From a virus, in the IMG/VR virus record IMGVR_UViG_3300044568_000314, positions 1 to 24,301 of that record: a stretch of 24,301 nucleotides of DNA. One strand, written 5' to 3'. Under the pieces are notes generated by a model that made no database searches, was not told the DNA's origin, and saw nothing but the letters and a program-made list of their open reading frames with translations. Below, in pieces: positions 1-9,043 of the stretch; within the stretch, counting starts at the first letter, position 1, and every line of letters begins with the position of its first letter. The translations under genes and the position numbers were made by a program.

Positions 1-587
1 GAAGTTGTGATGTAGATGTAACCATCATCAGTTAAAACTCTACCCATGTTTTTTAAGAATGTGAGTTGATCGTAGTTGTGAGCAAAGGCATTCTGACAGA
101 TTACAACATCATTCTGACTTTGATGAACATTTGCATATGCAGTATCAAAATATCCAGGATAAACATGGTGGTTCTTTGAACTAATCTTAAAAAGATTTTC
201 TGCTGGATCCACGCCAAAAGTTAATACACCATACTTCTTGAATGCATCAAGTTGTGATCCGTCATTGCAACCGATATCAAGGACTCTGAATGGTTTACTA
301 TTTTCAGAAACAAACTTGGCAAACCAATCAAAGTATTCTAGTTGCGTCTTTGTGGTACCAGACACATACAGATAGTTCTTGAACAGAAGATCAGGATTGA
401 CCTTATGTGTCAATTGAACATGATGACAATGCTTACAGTAATTTGTTGCCAGCATAAAGCTTTCTTCAGGATCATCAGGATCCTTCAAGAAAGAATTTGC
501 TAAAGGCTGAATGCCAAGATTAATTACTGTTTCAAGATTAGTGCCGCCACAAGCAATACACTCTTTGATTTCTACACACTTTTCCAT
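1..587 (-). CDS. Sugar C-methyltransferase-like SAM enzyme (3' end outside window)
   Basis: Read on the minus strand from an ATG at 587, the frame stays open to the window edge, giving the first 195 residues of a protein whose family is usually about 400 long. The N-terminus has two zinc-type cysteine pairs (CIAC near residue 10, CKHCHH near 52), as in the Methyltransf_13 domain. A class I SAM site follows: VLDIGCNDGSQLDAF near residue 100, then GVDPAENL. This order is typical of C-methyltransferases acting on nucleotide-linked keto-deoxysugars (TylC3/NovU type), so the likely role is methylating a sugar made by the dehydratases upstream. The start codon follows the previous gene's stop by one base, so it is probably translated with it. 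The exact substrate cannot be told, and the C-terminal catalytic half is not visible. Confidence 0.82.
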   Translation of the reverse strand, partial: MEKCVEIKECIACGGTNLETVINLGIQPLANSFLKDPDDPEESFMLATNYCKHCHHVQLTHKVNPDLLFKNYLYVSGTTKTQLEYFDWFAKFVSENSKPFRVLDIGCNDGSQLDAFKKYGVLTFGVDPAENLFKISSKNHHVYPGYFDTAYANVHQSQNDVVICQNAFAHNYDQLTFLKNMGRVLTDDGYIYITT

Positions 588-588
588 A

Positions 589-1146
589 TTAATCCTTAAT
601 CCATGTCCAATTGTCTTGACGCATAAACTGAATTTTTTTGTTTACTTCTTTAGCAAACTCATCCACTGCTTTACGAACTTCTGCAATTGTTCCATAATCA
701 TGTCCGCAGAACAAACCATTCTTCTTCAATTTTGGATAATAGTTTTTACAATCTAAAAGAACCTGATCGTATGTGTGTAGTCCGTCAATGAAGATAAAGT
801 CTAAAGACTCGTCTTCAAAATTACTAACTGCGTTATCGGAAGTCATACGATAATGGACATGTCTATCACCATAACGAGAGATGCTATGCATAAAGTTTTT
901 ATATGCATCTTCTCTTTCGTTAAGATTCATGTTGTTCCAATCAATGTAGTTGATGTATGGATCAACGCCATAAAGTTTTAGTCTTGGTATCGTATCAAGA
1001 AGATACCGAGTGCTAATTCCTGTGTCAGTACCTATTTCTAATCCGACAATCGGTTCTGTTCTTTCTCTAAAGACTCTACCTAAATCCTCAGCAGGAAGCC
1101 ATTCATGAACTTGATTATCAGAAGCTTCTACTATGTTATATCTCAT
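589..1146 (-). CDS. Class I SAM-dependent methyltransferase (Methyltransf_24-like)
   Basis: The protein has about 185 residues, and almost all of it is one Rossmann-type methyltransferase domain. Visible motifs are VGLEIGTDTGISTRYLL (SAM-binding motif I), YGVDPY (acidic end of strand 2) and LDFIFIDGLHTYDQVLLD with the IDG-H-Y signature of the Methyltransf_24/MdmC-like group, then GLFCGHDY. Such enzymes are usually O-methyltransferases and often occur in polysaccharide clusters, so methylation of a sugar or glycan is the best guess. I chose the ATG at 1146 because it makes an ATGA overlap with the preceding stop and has GGA about 8 bases upstream; an ATG at 1158 would add four residues. The next gene follows after one base. 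Confidence 0.75.
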   Translation of the reverse strand: MRYNIVEASDNQVHEWLPAEDLGRVFRERTEPIVGLEIGTDTGISTRYLLDTIPRLKLYGVDPYINYIDWNNMNLNEREDAYKNFMHSISRYGDRHVHYRMTSDNAVSNFEDESLDFIFIDGLHTYDQVLLDCKNYYPKLKKNGLFCGHDYGTIAEVRKAVDEFAKEVNKKIQFMRQDNWTWIKD

Positions 1147-2183
1147 AGATTGATCCATTCTTGATTAGCGATTGACCAGTCAACCACTTCTTTAATTCTA
1201 TCTTGCAATGTATACTGTGGTTCCCAACCAAGATCGCGCATGAAATCTCCAGACAGAGCATAGCGAAGATCGTGACCAGGTCTAGAAGTATGGAAGTCAA
1301 TCATTTCATACTTAAGTTCTTTGTTCTGAACTTGTGCGATATACTTTGCGAGTTGAAGATTATCAATCTCTTCTTTACCCACAACATTGAACTTCGGACA
1401 CTTTGCGCCACCATAATCAGGCTCATAAATTTTTTCCATCTGCTGAGAATTGAGATTGAGCAAGAAGTGAATGGCATCGGCAACATCAGCGCCGTGAATG
1501 TAGAAGCGAGAACCAGGAATAGTGCGAGTGTGATCTGAGTGAATAAACACAGTTTCATTATCGCGCACTTTTCGAATGCACATAGGAATATACTTCTCAG
1601 GATGCTGACGCTGGCCAAATACGTTCATCGTGTGAGTAATGAAGATTGGCAACTTGTATGTGTTTTCAAAAGCGACAGCAAGTTCTTCACCACCAGCCTT
1701 AGTTGCTGAATATGGATTAGAAGAGTTGTAGCGTTCCTTCTCAGAGTAGTTTACACCTTTAGGCGCTGGACCAAACACTTCATCAGTTGAGAAGTAAATG
1801 AACCGCTCAAGATTGTTCTGAGTTCTTGCAAAATTTAAAATGTTGCAAGTACCGACAACATTATCTAGAACAAATTCCATAGGATGTGAAATTGATCTGT
1901 CAACATGACTTGATGCGGCCAAATGAATGATATGATCAACCTTACCAATCAAGTTTGATGTTAGAGAATTGATTTCAGCTTTAAGATCATGAAAGACAAC
2001 CTTAACACGCTTCTGCTCGGACTTAGGATAAACAGAAACTACAGAATCAAGTCTGTTGAGATTGCCCGAATAGTCAAGACGATCTAGCGATACGATTTCC
2101 CAATCAGTTTTAGAAAGAAACATATCAACTACGTGATGGCCGATAAATCCTGCGCCGCCAGTTATTAGAACACGTTTAGTCAT
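1143..2183 (-). CDS. NAD-dependent nucleotide-sugar 4,6-dehydratase (RmlB-like extended SDR)
   Basis: The 346-residue product is an extended short-chain dehydrogenase. It has the N-terminal NAD motif GGAGFIGHH (residues 9-17), HLAASSHVDRS near 88-97, the active-site STDEVFG (132-138) and YSATK (158-162). The adjacent Asp134-Glu135 pair plus Tyr158 and Lys162 match the dTDP-glucose 4,6-dehydratase (RmlB) catalytic set, and the Asp-Glu pair is what drives water elimination, so this is more likely a dehydratase than a simple epimerase. The nucleotide (dTDP, UDP or CDP) cannot be read from sequence. The start has a strong ribosome site, GAGGT, shortly upstream. Together with GMD at 7128-8129 the island encodes two separate 4,6-dehydratases. 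The keto-sugar product could feed the two downstream methyltransferases. Confidence 0.82.
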   Translation of the reverse strand: MTKRVLITGGAGFIGHHVVDMFLSKTDWEIVSLDRLDYSGNLNRLDSVVSVYPKSEQKRVKVVFHDLKAEINSLTSNLIGKVDHIIHLAASSHVDRSISHPMEFVLDNVVGTCNILNFARTQNNLERFIYFSTDEVFGPAPKGVNYSEKERYNSSNPYSATKAGGEELAVAFENTYKLPIFITHTMNVFGQRQHPEKYIPMCIRKVRDNETVFIHSDHTRTIPGSRFYIHGADVADAIHFLLNLNSQQMEKIYEPDYGGAKCPKFNVVGKEEIDNLQLAKYIAQVQNKELKYEMIDFHTSRPGHDLRYALSGDFMRDLGWEPQYTLQDRIKEVVDWSIANQEWINL

Positions 2184-2198
2184 TATTACCTCATTATA

Positions 2199-2930
2199 TT
2201 AAGATTGTTTTTGCCAAGCCCGATATGTAACTTGAGAATCGTCATACTGATAATCAATATTGAACTTTTCTCTCATGTATTTAGGAAAGAAATCTCGCAT
2301 TAAATAGTCCATCTCTTTGAAACCATCTTCCTTGCTATACCAACTCTCATCACGCATATGCTTGATTGTTGTGTCGTGGACAACATGTGCTGTACATTGT
2401 AGCAGGTAACATAGCACTTTGTCAATACCCCATTCAGAAACTTTGTAATCATAATCACGAAGGAACTGAAGAAACTTCTTGAATATGTCGTTTCTGAAAA
2501 ATGGAACGCCAGACTCAATAAAGTTTGTCTCTGAGAATATCCATTCTGGATTATGTCTCAAGCATGGAAATGTATTGAAAGATGTTACTGCTTGCTGAAA
2601 TAATCTGAAATCGTGTCGTCTTGCAAGTTCAAGCGATCTATTTACAGACTGAATATCAGTGCAATAATCATCATCCCACGTTCCTATATAGTCATAGTTT
2701 TCCCACTTTATCATATCGCAAACTTGAGGAATGAGTTTATATTTCAATCCTTTCTTTCGAATAATCATATCATATGTTCCAGGTTCAGGCTCAAAATCTT
2801 CCTTAAACACAACAACACACACATCATATGTTCTTTCTGGCTTTCTCATACGCCAGTGATTGTTGCGATCATACGCATCATCAAAGAACATGTTTGTTCC
2901 AGTTGGAGTTATAATCAACGCTCTATTCAC
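2199..2930 (-). CDS. Putative glycosyltransferase, DUF707-like
   Basis: This 243-residue protein starts at a GTG (2930) that forms a GTGA overlap with the preceding stop and is preceded by AAAGGAG, a near-perfect ribosome site. Residues 80-90 read DYIGTWDDDYC, a DxD-like metal/sugar-nucleotide motif after a hydrophobic strand, followed by SLELARRHDFRLFQQAVTS. This layout resembles the DUF707 family, whose members are thought to be GT-A-fold glycosyltransferases. There is no signal peptide or membrane segment, so it should act in the cytoplasm. The function is inferred from the DxD-like motif and from being embedded in a sugar cluster; the acceptor and donor are unknown. Confidence 0.55.
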   Translation of the reverse strand: MNRALIITPTGTNMFFDDAYDRNNHWRMRKPERTYDVCVVVFKEDFEPEPGTYDMIIRKKGLKYKLIPQVCDMIKWENYDYIGTWDDDYCTDIQSVNRSLELARRHDFRLFQQAVTSFNTFPCLRHNPEWIFSETNFIESGVPFFRNDIFKKFLQFLRDYDYKVSEWGIDKVLCYLLQCTAHVVHDTTIKHMRDESWYSKEDGFKEMDYLMRDFFPKYMREKFNIDYQYDDSQVTYRAWQKQS

Positions 2931-3787
2931 TTAATCACTCCTTTATAAACATTCTTTCTAAACCAATAAACAAACTTGTCAAGATCCATAAACTTATTTG
3001 GTTTGTTGTCTGCATACATTGGTTGCATATACATTTCACGATATGCGTCTTCATCTTGATCAATACGCTTGATTGCTTGTAAGAACAGATCGTCATCTTG
3101 ATAATCATGCCAGCTTAGAAAAGCTTTTGGATTGAAATCTAGAGCAATCGTTGGACTACCCCAATATATAGGCACTGTCTTGCAGCGCAAAGCCTCATAT
3201 AATTTTTCTGTAGCATATCCAGGATAGCTAGAATTTTCAAAACACATATTGAACTTATACTGATTTAGAAAATCGTGCTTTGCTTCAACTCCAGTATCTC
3301 CTCTTGGGAGAACATATCCGATATTATTGAATAGCGGACCACCAGCATCTACTATTTTATACGATGACAACTTATAGAAAAAGTTATTTCTCATGTTAGA
3401 TGCACCATTCTGCACTACGAAGCTACAAAACTTACGATTCAATCTTGAATCTAACGCTTTTCTTTCTGATAGTAGATGCTTTCTCTGATAATCATATATG
3501 ACATACAAAGGCAGTCTATAGTATCTGTCTGTATCAAAATGATCAAACGTTATGGCGTAGTGTGCTTGATAATCCCAAGGTCTTTGATTTTCACCAGTGA
3601 AGAAAATCTTTATGCAGCGACCATTGAACTTCAAATTGTTCTCGCCAAAATTTTTATCACCAAAAATTAAATAATCAGGATCAATATCATCTCTGTTTAT
3701 TTGGAAATGTTTGGATAACGTCTCAACAAAGAAATTGGCAATTGGCTCTACCGTATCGGTAAATCCTAGTCTAAGAACTTCTTTCAT
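2927..3787 (-). CDS. GT10-family alpha-1,3-fucosyltransferase-like enzyme
   Basis: The 286-residue product carries the GT10 C-terminal signature clearly: CFENSSYPGYATEKLYEAL (residues 182-200), VPIYWGSP (205-212) and DFNPKAFLSWHDY (217-229). These closely resemble bacterial fucosyltransferases such as those of Helicobacter pylori. An N-terminal acceptor-side motif, IFFTGENQRPWDYQAHYAI, with the matching FD-x-D-RY-RLPLY, is also present. GT10 enzymes use GDP-L-fucose, and the island encodes GMD and a fucose-synthase homologue, so donor supply and transferase are linked. GDP-colitose, differing from GDP-fucose only by loss of the 3-hydroxyl, is an alternative donor given the ColD-like neighbour. 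The gene overlaps the preceding one by 17 bases and has no membrane anchor. Confidence 0.88.
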   Translation of the reverse strand: MKEVLRLGFTDTVEPIANFFVETLSKHFQINRDDIDPDYLIFGDKNFGENNLKFNGRCIKIFFTGENQRPWDYQAHYAITFDHFDTDRYYRLPLYVIYDYQRKHLLSERKALDSRLNRKFCSFVVQNGASNMRNNFFYKLSSYKIVDAGGPLFNNIGYVLPRGDTGVEAKHDFLNQYKFNMCFENSSYPGYATEKLYEALRCKTVPIYWGSPTIALDFNPKAFLSWHDYQDDDLFLQAIKRIDQDEDAYREMYMQPMYADNKPNKFMDLDKFVYWFRKNVYKGVIK

Positions 3788-4685
3788 TTTCTTCTTTCAC
3801 AAGATCATTAATAATTTGATATAAAGTTTCTGGTCTTTTGTATGGATGAAAGTGAAAACGACACTTAGCATCTTCTATATCTACATAGAAAGAATCTAGT
3901 TCTCTCTTACCAAATGTGAAAAACTTTTTTCCTTCTGTTAGGACATTATCTTTTGTTGTCGTAAAACAGAATGGTCCAGAATTTCTGCCAATAATCAGAT
4001 TACAGAACGTAGAGATATATGAAATCTCATTTAAGTCTGGCCGTTCTGATTTGATAATATCGGAAGTAAAGATGACATTCTTCTTGCTACTATTATACTT
4101 ATGTGTTGCATAAAAGTCAATAGCTGGATAAGAATCTGCAACAAATTCTATGATCTCTGAAAGATTACCAGTATAATCGCATTGCCCAGAATGAACTGGT
4201 CCATTAGAAAATAGAACGTTCTTCTTAATCTTATCTATGCTTATGTTTTGACACGCAGGAAACTTGCTATAGTCAATTACAGGAAATAACTTGACCACTT
4301 CTGAAGTAGTAGGATAATCAATTTTTTTGCCTATCCAATTTCCTAGTATATCATATATCTTTTCATACATATAATAATTGAAACGAAAGTTTGTTTCGCC
4401 CTTATATGGCAATATCGCATTTGTGTCATCAAACCATGCGCCGACCCAAGTGTTGATAAAGAGTGAATCTGACGATTCTAACAGTTGAGTATATTTGTGT
4501 AGCTGATTACTTATTGGAAGAACCTGTCTATATTCACATCTCATATCTTGAAGAAGTTTTGGCCCCCAAGGATGATGATACCAAAACTTAGTATCAGGAA
4601 AATAGTCCATTAAGAATTGTACAAATCCTCTACTATGAAAAATATCGCCATTATGAAAATGATTGAAGAATACGATATCTTTCAT
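3771..4685 (-). CDS. Putative GT-B-like glycosyltransferase of unknown family
   Basis: The 304-residue product opens with DIVFFNHFHNGDIFHSRGF, like the first strand and GD-x-x loop of GT9/GT-B glycosyltransferases. A C-terminal nucleotide-binding-like segment reads LIIGRNSGPFCFTTTKDN. These two halves suggest a two-Rossmann GT-B fold, but I cannot place it in a named family. The ATG at 4685 forms a TGATG junction with the preceding stop, so translation is probably coupled; a GTG one codon upstream is possible. Its position between a DUF4254-like protein and a fucosyltransferase supports a glycan role. No transmembrane segment is evident. Confidence 0.5.
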   Translation of the reverse strand: MKDIVFFNHFHNGDIFHSRGFVQFLMDYFPDTKFWYHHPWGPKLLQDMRCEYRQVLPISNQLHKYTQLLESSDSLFINTWVGAWFDDTNAILPYKGETNFRFNYYMYEKIYDILGNWIGKKIDYPTTSEVVKLFPVIDYSKFPACQNISIDKIKKNVLFSNGPVHSGQCDYTGNLSEIIEFVADSYPAIDFYATHKYNSSKKNVIFTSDIIKSERPDLNEISYISTFCNLIIGRNSGPFCFTTTKDNVLTEGKKFFTFGKRELDSFYVDIEDAKCRFHFHPYKRPETLYQIINDLVKEENERSS

Positions 4686-5047
4686 CACTCTTTTACACCC
4701 TTATACAACTTGACCGAATCTTCACGAAGAGACTTTGCATTCACAATAGCATCATCAATGATAGCATTCAATGCAGCCACAAGCTTTGGCCTCTTGATTT
4801 TGAAGCAAATATCAACCTTGCGCTTAAGTTCTGCAAGTTCTTCATCAGACTTAGCTGCCTGCATAGCATCTTCAAGATGCCACGTGCGAATGTGAAGAAT
4901 AGCCAGTTTCTCTAACACTTCACCAATGCTATCTGATGCAGCGTACTCAGAAGACTCAACACCCCACATAGACTTCATATCTAATTTTTCGTTCACATAT
5001 TGCTTGATTATAATATCAAGCATCTCTGCAATAATCTTATTGCTCAT
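4685..5047 (-). CDS. DUF4254-like small helical protein
   Basis: This 120-residue, mostly helical protein contains LAILHIRTWHLEDAMQAA followed by LKRKVDICFKIKRPKLVAAL. It matches the pattern of the DUF4254 family (a W-x-x-ED segment, then K-x-x-ID and R). Members often sit beside glycosyltransferase genes in bacteria and phages, and their biochemical role is not established. The ATG at 5047 has AGGAG at good spacing and forms a TGATG junction with the ColD-like gene's stop. The end overlaps the next start by one base, so the three genes are likely translated as a unit. No catalytic claim is made. Confidence 0.55.
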   Translation of the reverse strand: MSNKIIAEMLDIIIKQYVNEKLDMKSMWGVESSEYAASDSIGEVLEKLAILHIRTWHLEDAMQAAKSDEELAELKRKVDICFKIKRPKLVAALNAIIDDAIVNAKSLREDSVKLYKGVKE

Positions 5048-6213
5048 CACAAACTCCTAATAATTTCATCAAGTATATTCATTTCACGATTACCAACAAA
5101 CTGGTTATTACCTATGTATATACCGTTCTCATGAACGATATCTACATTGTATGGTCCTTTCTTGCAAGCAATCACATGCCCACTCATATATGGCTGACGC
5201 AATAGATTGCCACCAACAACTGGGCGATACTCAATAAAGCTATTCTTCAATCTTCTGAGAAGGCAATCTTTATTCAGTTTATCTCTTGCAATGAACGGGA
5301 AGCAGAATGAACTGTTACCTTCATCATTAGATGGTAAATGAAACTTATGCTGATACTGAGACATAATGCCCATATAGCGATCAAAGTTCTTTCTTCGTGT
5401 CTCAATGAAACCATCTAGCTTCTTCAATTGAGAAAGCCCAAGTACAGCACCAAGTTCAGTATTGCGAAAGTTATAACCAGCAGTGACAAATAAAAACTGA
5501 GGATCAATTTCAGGATGAGTCTCAGCATAATCTTCTGGAACAACAGACACACGCGACATGCCATGTGATCTCTTCATTCGCATTAGATCATACAGATCAA
5601 CATTATTGGTACAGATCATACCACCTTCAACTGTAGACATATGATGCCCGAAGTAAAAGCTGAATGTTGATCCAGTAGTATTTGATCCAGCCTTACATCC
5701 TAATATGTCTTTAGCGCCATGAGATTCACATACATCTTCAAGCATGATTGCATTAGGAAAAATACTGCGAAGAGCATATGTGTTAGCAGGTAAACCAAGA
5801 AGATGTGTCGTGAACACAATGTCAATCTTATGCTTCTTTGCGATAGCAGCAGCATTTTCTAAATCAAAACTGTAGTTATCAAGATTGATATCACAGAACA
5901 CAGGTTCCATACCAAGCTGCATGACTGGATTGATATTGGTTACCCACGTACATGCGGGTACGAGAACCTTGATCTTCTTTTTGTTCTTGAAATACATTTC
6001 TTTGACTGCATCAAGCAATAAGAAGTTTGCTGTGCTACCAGATGTAACAAACAATGAATGATCTACACCTAGCCACTTAGACCAAGCCTCTTCAAACTGT
6101 TCTACTTTCTTGCCTTGAGTGAAACGATTTGCAGTCATTACAAACTTCGCTAACTTGAAGCGATCATTCCAAGTTAGTGTATCCTTCATCAGCGGCCAAT
6201 CATACTCTATCAT
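5047..6213 (-). CDS. ColD-like GDP-4-keto-6-deoxymannose 3-dehydratase (PLP, DegT/DnrJ fold)
   Basis: The 388-residue length and layout match the DegT/DnrJ/EryC1/StrS aminotransferase fold: TSGSTANFLLL (58-68), VPACTW (85-90), LEDVCESHGA (158-167) with the PLP-binding Asp160, and SFYFGHHMSTVEGGM (185-199). In sugar aminotransferases the residue before the S/T-x-EGG loop is the PLP lysine; here it is His191, as in ColD and in the E1/AscC dehydrases. E1 enzymes also need a cysteine-rich iron-sulfur site, which is absent, so ColD is the better fit. ColD removes the 3-hydroxyl of GDP-4-keto-6-deoxymannose, the product of GMD two genes upstream. RPVVGGN near residue 333 also fits the family. Start ATG has AGGAAA upstream. 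A histidine-bearing enzyme with another GDP- or dTDP-sugar substrate remains possible. Confidence 0.78.
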   Translation of the reverse strand: MIEYDWPLMKDTLTWNDRFKLAKFVMTANRFTQGKKVEQFEEAWSKWLGVDHSLFVTSGSTANFLLLDAVKEMYFKNKKKIKVLVPACTWVTNINPVMQLGMEPVFCDINLDNYSFDLENAAAIAKKHKIDIVFTTHLLGLPANTYALRSIFPNAIMLEDVCESHGAKDILGCKAGSNTTGSTFSFYFGHHMSTVEGGMICTNNVDLYDLMRMKRSHGMSRVSVVPEDYAETHPEIDPQFLFVTAGYNFRNTELGAVLGLSQLKKLDGFIETRRKNFDRYMGIMSQYQHKFHLPSNDEGNSSFCFPFIARDKLNKDCLLRRLKNSFIEYRPVVGGNLLRQPYMSGHVIACKKGPYNVDIVHENGIYIGNNQFVGNREMNILDEIIRSL

Positions 6214-7144
6214 ATATTTTCCTATTTTCTAAGAACCAATCAATCGTAGTCTTCAATCCATCTTCAAGTGAAGTCTTGGCTTTCCAGCCGAGTGCATCCA
6301 TCTTGCTAGTATCTAGTGCGCGTCTTGGTGTACCGTTAGGCTGTGCAGTATCCCAGATGATATTACCTGTATAACCAACAAGCGATGCAATCAATTCTGA
6401 TAAGTATCTAATAGACACTTCACGATTTGGTCCAATGTTGATTGGCTTAGGATCATCATAGTTGTTCATCAAGAAAATTAGTCCGTCAGCCAAATCATCG
6501 GCAAAAAGAAACTCTCGCGTAGGTGTACCGTCACCAAAGCACATTACTTGCGACAAACCCTTTTCTTTCGCGTCGATAAACCGATTGATGAATGCAGGTA
6601 TTACATGACACTCATTCAGTCTGAAGTTATCGAAAATGCCATAGAGATTATTTGGCATGACGGAAACAGTTTGCATACCATATTGCTCAGTATACTTCTG
6701 ACACATGGTAAGACCAGCAATCTTCGCTAGAGCATAACCAATGTTAGTCTCTTCAAGCGGACCAGTCATCAAGTATTCTTCTTTGATCGGCACAGGCGCA
6801 TGTTTTGGATAGATACATGCTGTGCCTAGAAACATTAGCTTCTTACAATCATGCAAACGAGCCGAATCAATAACGTTTGTCTGTATTAATAAGTTATCGC
6901 GAATAAAGTCCGCAGGATATGCCTTGTTAAATCCAATACCACCAACTTTTGCAGCAGCTAGAAACACATACTCAGGCTTCTCATAGTAAAAAAATTCATT
7001 AACTTCTTTTTGATTTCTCAGATCAAGACTGCCCGATGTTGTTATATAATCATAACCCTGCGCTTTTAATCTGCGAATGAGTGCAGAGCCAACAAGTCCT
7101 TTATGGCCTGCAATATAGATTTTACTATTACTGTCCATGAACAC
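6200..7144 (-). CDS. fcl: GDP-L-fucose synthase / GDP-colitose synthase-type epimerase-reductase
   Basis: The 314-residue extended SDR has the cofactor motif GHKGLVG (13-19) and the GFS block [17 protein letters not shown] (107-123). All residues expected for GDP-fucose synthase are present: Thr108 (Ser/Thr), Tyr137, Lys141, and the two epimerisation acids Cys110 and His180. It should epimerise C3/C5 and reduce C4 of GDP-4-keto-6-deoxymannose using NADPH to give GDP-L-fucose. The homologue ColC carries out the parallel C5 epimerisation and reduction to GDP-colitose, and with a ColD-like gene directly downstream that role is equally plausible. I chose the GTG at 7144 because GAGG lies 6 bases upstream; the ATG at 7138 is too far from it. 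It overlaps gmd by 17 bases. Confidence 0.88.
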   Translation of the reverse strand: MFMDSNSKIYIAGHKGLVGSALIRRLKAQGYDYITTSGSLDLRNQKEVNEFFYYEKPEYVFLAAAKVGGIGFNKAYPADFIRDNLLIQTNVIDSARLHDCKKLMFLGTACIYPKHAPVPIKEEYLMTGPLEETNIGYALAKIAGLTMCQKYTEQYGMQTVSVMPNNLYGIFDNFRLNECHVIPAFINRFIDAKEKGLSQVMCFGDGTPTREFLFADDLADGLIFLMNNYDDPKPINIGPNREVSIRYLSELIASLVGYTGNIIWDTAQPNGTPRRALDTSKMDALGWKAKTSLEDGLKTTIDWFLENRKIYDRV

Positions 7145-8129
7145 ACATATCCTCTACAAGCTTTTCAAATGTAAACTGTGGGCGCCAACCAAGCTTTCTC
7201 TTAGCCTTCTCAGGATTACCCAACAGCGTTTCAACTTCAGCAGGACGGAAGTAACGCTCATTGACACGAATGCGAACTTCACCTGTTTGATCAATGCCAA
7301 CTTCATTTAAACCTTTGCCTTCCCAACGCATACGCATACCAAAGTAAGGAGCAGCGGCATCAACAAACTGACGAACTGAATACTGTTCACCAGTTGCTAT
7401 CACATAGTCATCTGGTTCTGGTTCTTGTAACATTAGCCACATAGCGTGAACGAAGTCTTTAGCATGACCCCAATCGCGTTTTGCATTTAGATTGCCAAGT
7501 TCAAGTACCTTCTGTCCACCCATACTGATACGAGAAAGTCCCTGTACAATCTTACGTGTCACAAATGTTTCGCCTCGACGAGGACTTTCGTGATTGAAGA
7601 GAATGCCTGATGAACAATGCATGCCATATGCTTCACGATAATTCTTCACAATCCAATAACCATACATCTTTGCAACACCATATGGTGAGCGAGGATAGAA
7701 TGGTGTTGTTTCACTCTGAGGTGTTTCTTGCACAAGTCCATAAAGTTCAGACGTTGAAGCTTGATAGATACGAACATCTTTTTCCATGCCAAGTAGACGC
7801 ACGGCCTCAAGAATGCGAAGAGTGCCTAGTGCGTCTACTTGTCCGGTGTATTCAGGAATTTCAAATGACACCTTCACATGTGACTGTGCCCCAAGATTAT
7901 AAATCTCGGTTGGTCTGATCTCCTGAATTAGGCGAATGAGTGATGATCCGTCTGTCAAGTCTCCATAGTGCAGTTTAAGATCAGGATAGATATGATCAAT
8001 GCGATCGGTGTTGATAGAAGAAGATCGGCGAATAATGCCGTGTACTTCATAACCTTTCTGTAGTAGTAACTCAGCAAGATAGGATCCGTCTTGTCCAGTA
8101 ATACCTGTAATCAGTGCTACAAATCTCAT
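7128..8129 (-). CDS. gmd: GDP-mannose 4,6-dehydratase
   Basis: The 333-residue protein begins with [18 protein letters not shown], the NADP(H)-binding motif of GMD, followed by the [15 protein letters not shown] loop specific to this family. The catalytic residues are visible in STSELYG (125-131) and YGVAK (150-154), and [17 protein letters not shown] (177-193) is the GMD hallmark that binds GDP-sugar. It converts GDP-D-mannose to GDP-4-keto-6-deoxymannose, the branch point for fucose, colitose, rhamnose or perosamine. GDP-mannose itself must come from the host, as no mannose-activating gene is in the window. The start forms a TAATG junction with the preceding stop. Confidence 0.95.
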   Translation of the reverse strand: MRFVALITGITGQDGSYLAELLLQKGYEVHGIIRRSSSINTDRIDHIYPDLKLHYGDLTDGSSLIRLIQEIRPTEIYNLGAQSHVKVSFEIPEYTGQVDALGTLRILEAVRLLGMEKDVRIYQASTSELYGLVQETPQSETTPFYPRSPYGVAKMYGYWIVKNYREAYGMHCSSGILFNHESPRRGETFVTRKIVQGLSRISMGGQKVLELGNLNAKRDWGHAKDFVHAMWLMLQEPEPDDYVIATGEQYSVRQFVDAAAPYFGMRMRWEGKGLNEVGIDQTGEVRIRVNERYFRPAEVETLLGNPEKAKRKLGWRPQFTFEKLVEDMCVHGQ

Positions 8130-9043
8130 TATCTATACTTCCTCTCAATCTTATCCTTCAGTCCATTTATACGATCATATTGATGAATGATATAATATGG
8201 TTCGTTGTTTTTGTTGCACACAACATCATCATTTATAATCACATCATCATATAGAGCAACATTTCTGAACTTATCTAGTGTTGATGGATCTCGCAAGTAG
8301 TGTTGACCAATTTCTCCTGCACCAGACTTAACAGCAGACAACGTTGTTCCAAGATGACAGCACCAAGCTGTTTCTGGTGTTTCATATTGCGTTATGATAT
8401 TCCACGCATGAGTAGATAATAAAACATTCAATGCTGCTTGATCTGGACCACCACCACCTGGCGTCAATGCTGCTGTTCCTCTACATAGCATAAAGATGCT
8501 CAAGAAAAGATCAAGAATAACTTCTTTACGACCAGCAATAACACCAGCACAATAGATAGGTCTGTCCATAACTTTCTGATATACAGATGGACCAAATGCA
8601 CAATTCATATTATTAACGTTCCACGGTTCATCTTTATATAAGAAGTTTTCAGATGCGACAATAATGTCAGACTTGCTAGATACGATAAGATCGTCAATAT
8701 AGTCTGAAGGATTCTTCTGAAAGATAACATCACGAACATCCGTAGCGATGATGTGATCGATCTCATTTTCTAACTGACTTATAAAATACCACATATGAGC
8801 GAAACGTTCTACGACAATACTGAAATTTTCTCTATTATAAACGTAATTGCCTTTCTCATCTTTCTCAAAAGCGAAGATTGTAAAGTTCTTCTCTTGCAAC
8901 TTTTCAATCACATCAGCTTTACAGTTATATGCAATAATGGCTTTTATGCCAGAAAATCCCGATTTCTCAATAGAATTTATCCAAGGTTCAATCTGATTGT
9001 ATGTATAGTTTGAGATTGAACCGATAATTAAATCTTGAGCCAT
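8129..9043 (-). CDS. Putative GT-A-type glycosyltransferase
   Basis: The 304-residue protein has the motif [15 protein letters not shown] (98-112). This is the D-x-R-D variant of a GT-A metal-binding motif, as seen in several nucleotide-sugar transferase families of plants and bacteria. It starts with a short beta strand, [14 protein letters not shown], and lacks a signal peptide or membrane segment. A glycine-rich loop, [16 protein letters not shown], in the second half resembles acceptor-side D-Q motifs of such transferases. The ATG at 9043 has AAAGGA upstream. The gene overlaps the preceding GT2 gene by 16 bases and ends in a TAATG junction with gmd. I cannot assign donor or acceptor. Confidence 0.5.
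   Translation of the reverse strand: MAQDLIIGSISNYTYNQIEPWINSIEKSGFSGIKAIIAYNCKADVIEKLQEKNFTIFAFEKDEKGNYVYNRENFSIVVERFAHMWYFISQLENEIDHIIATDVRDVIFQKNPSDYIDDLIVSSKSDIIVASENFLYKDEPWNVNNMNCAFGPSVYQKVMDRPIYCAGVIAGRKEVILDLFLSIFMLCRGTAALTPGGGGPDQAALNVLLSTHAWNIITQYETPETAWCCHLGTTLSAVKSGAGEIGQHYLRDPSTLDKFRNVALYDDVIINDDVVCNKNNEPYYIIHQYDRINGLKDKIERKYR

Noticed and set aside
5047-6213. Perosamine-type or other sugar aminotransferase
   Set aside because: The PLP lysine is replaced by His191, so normal transamination chemistry is not expected.
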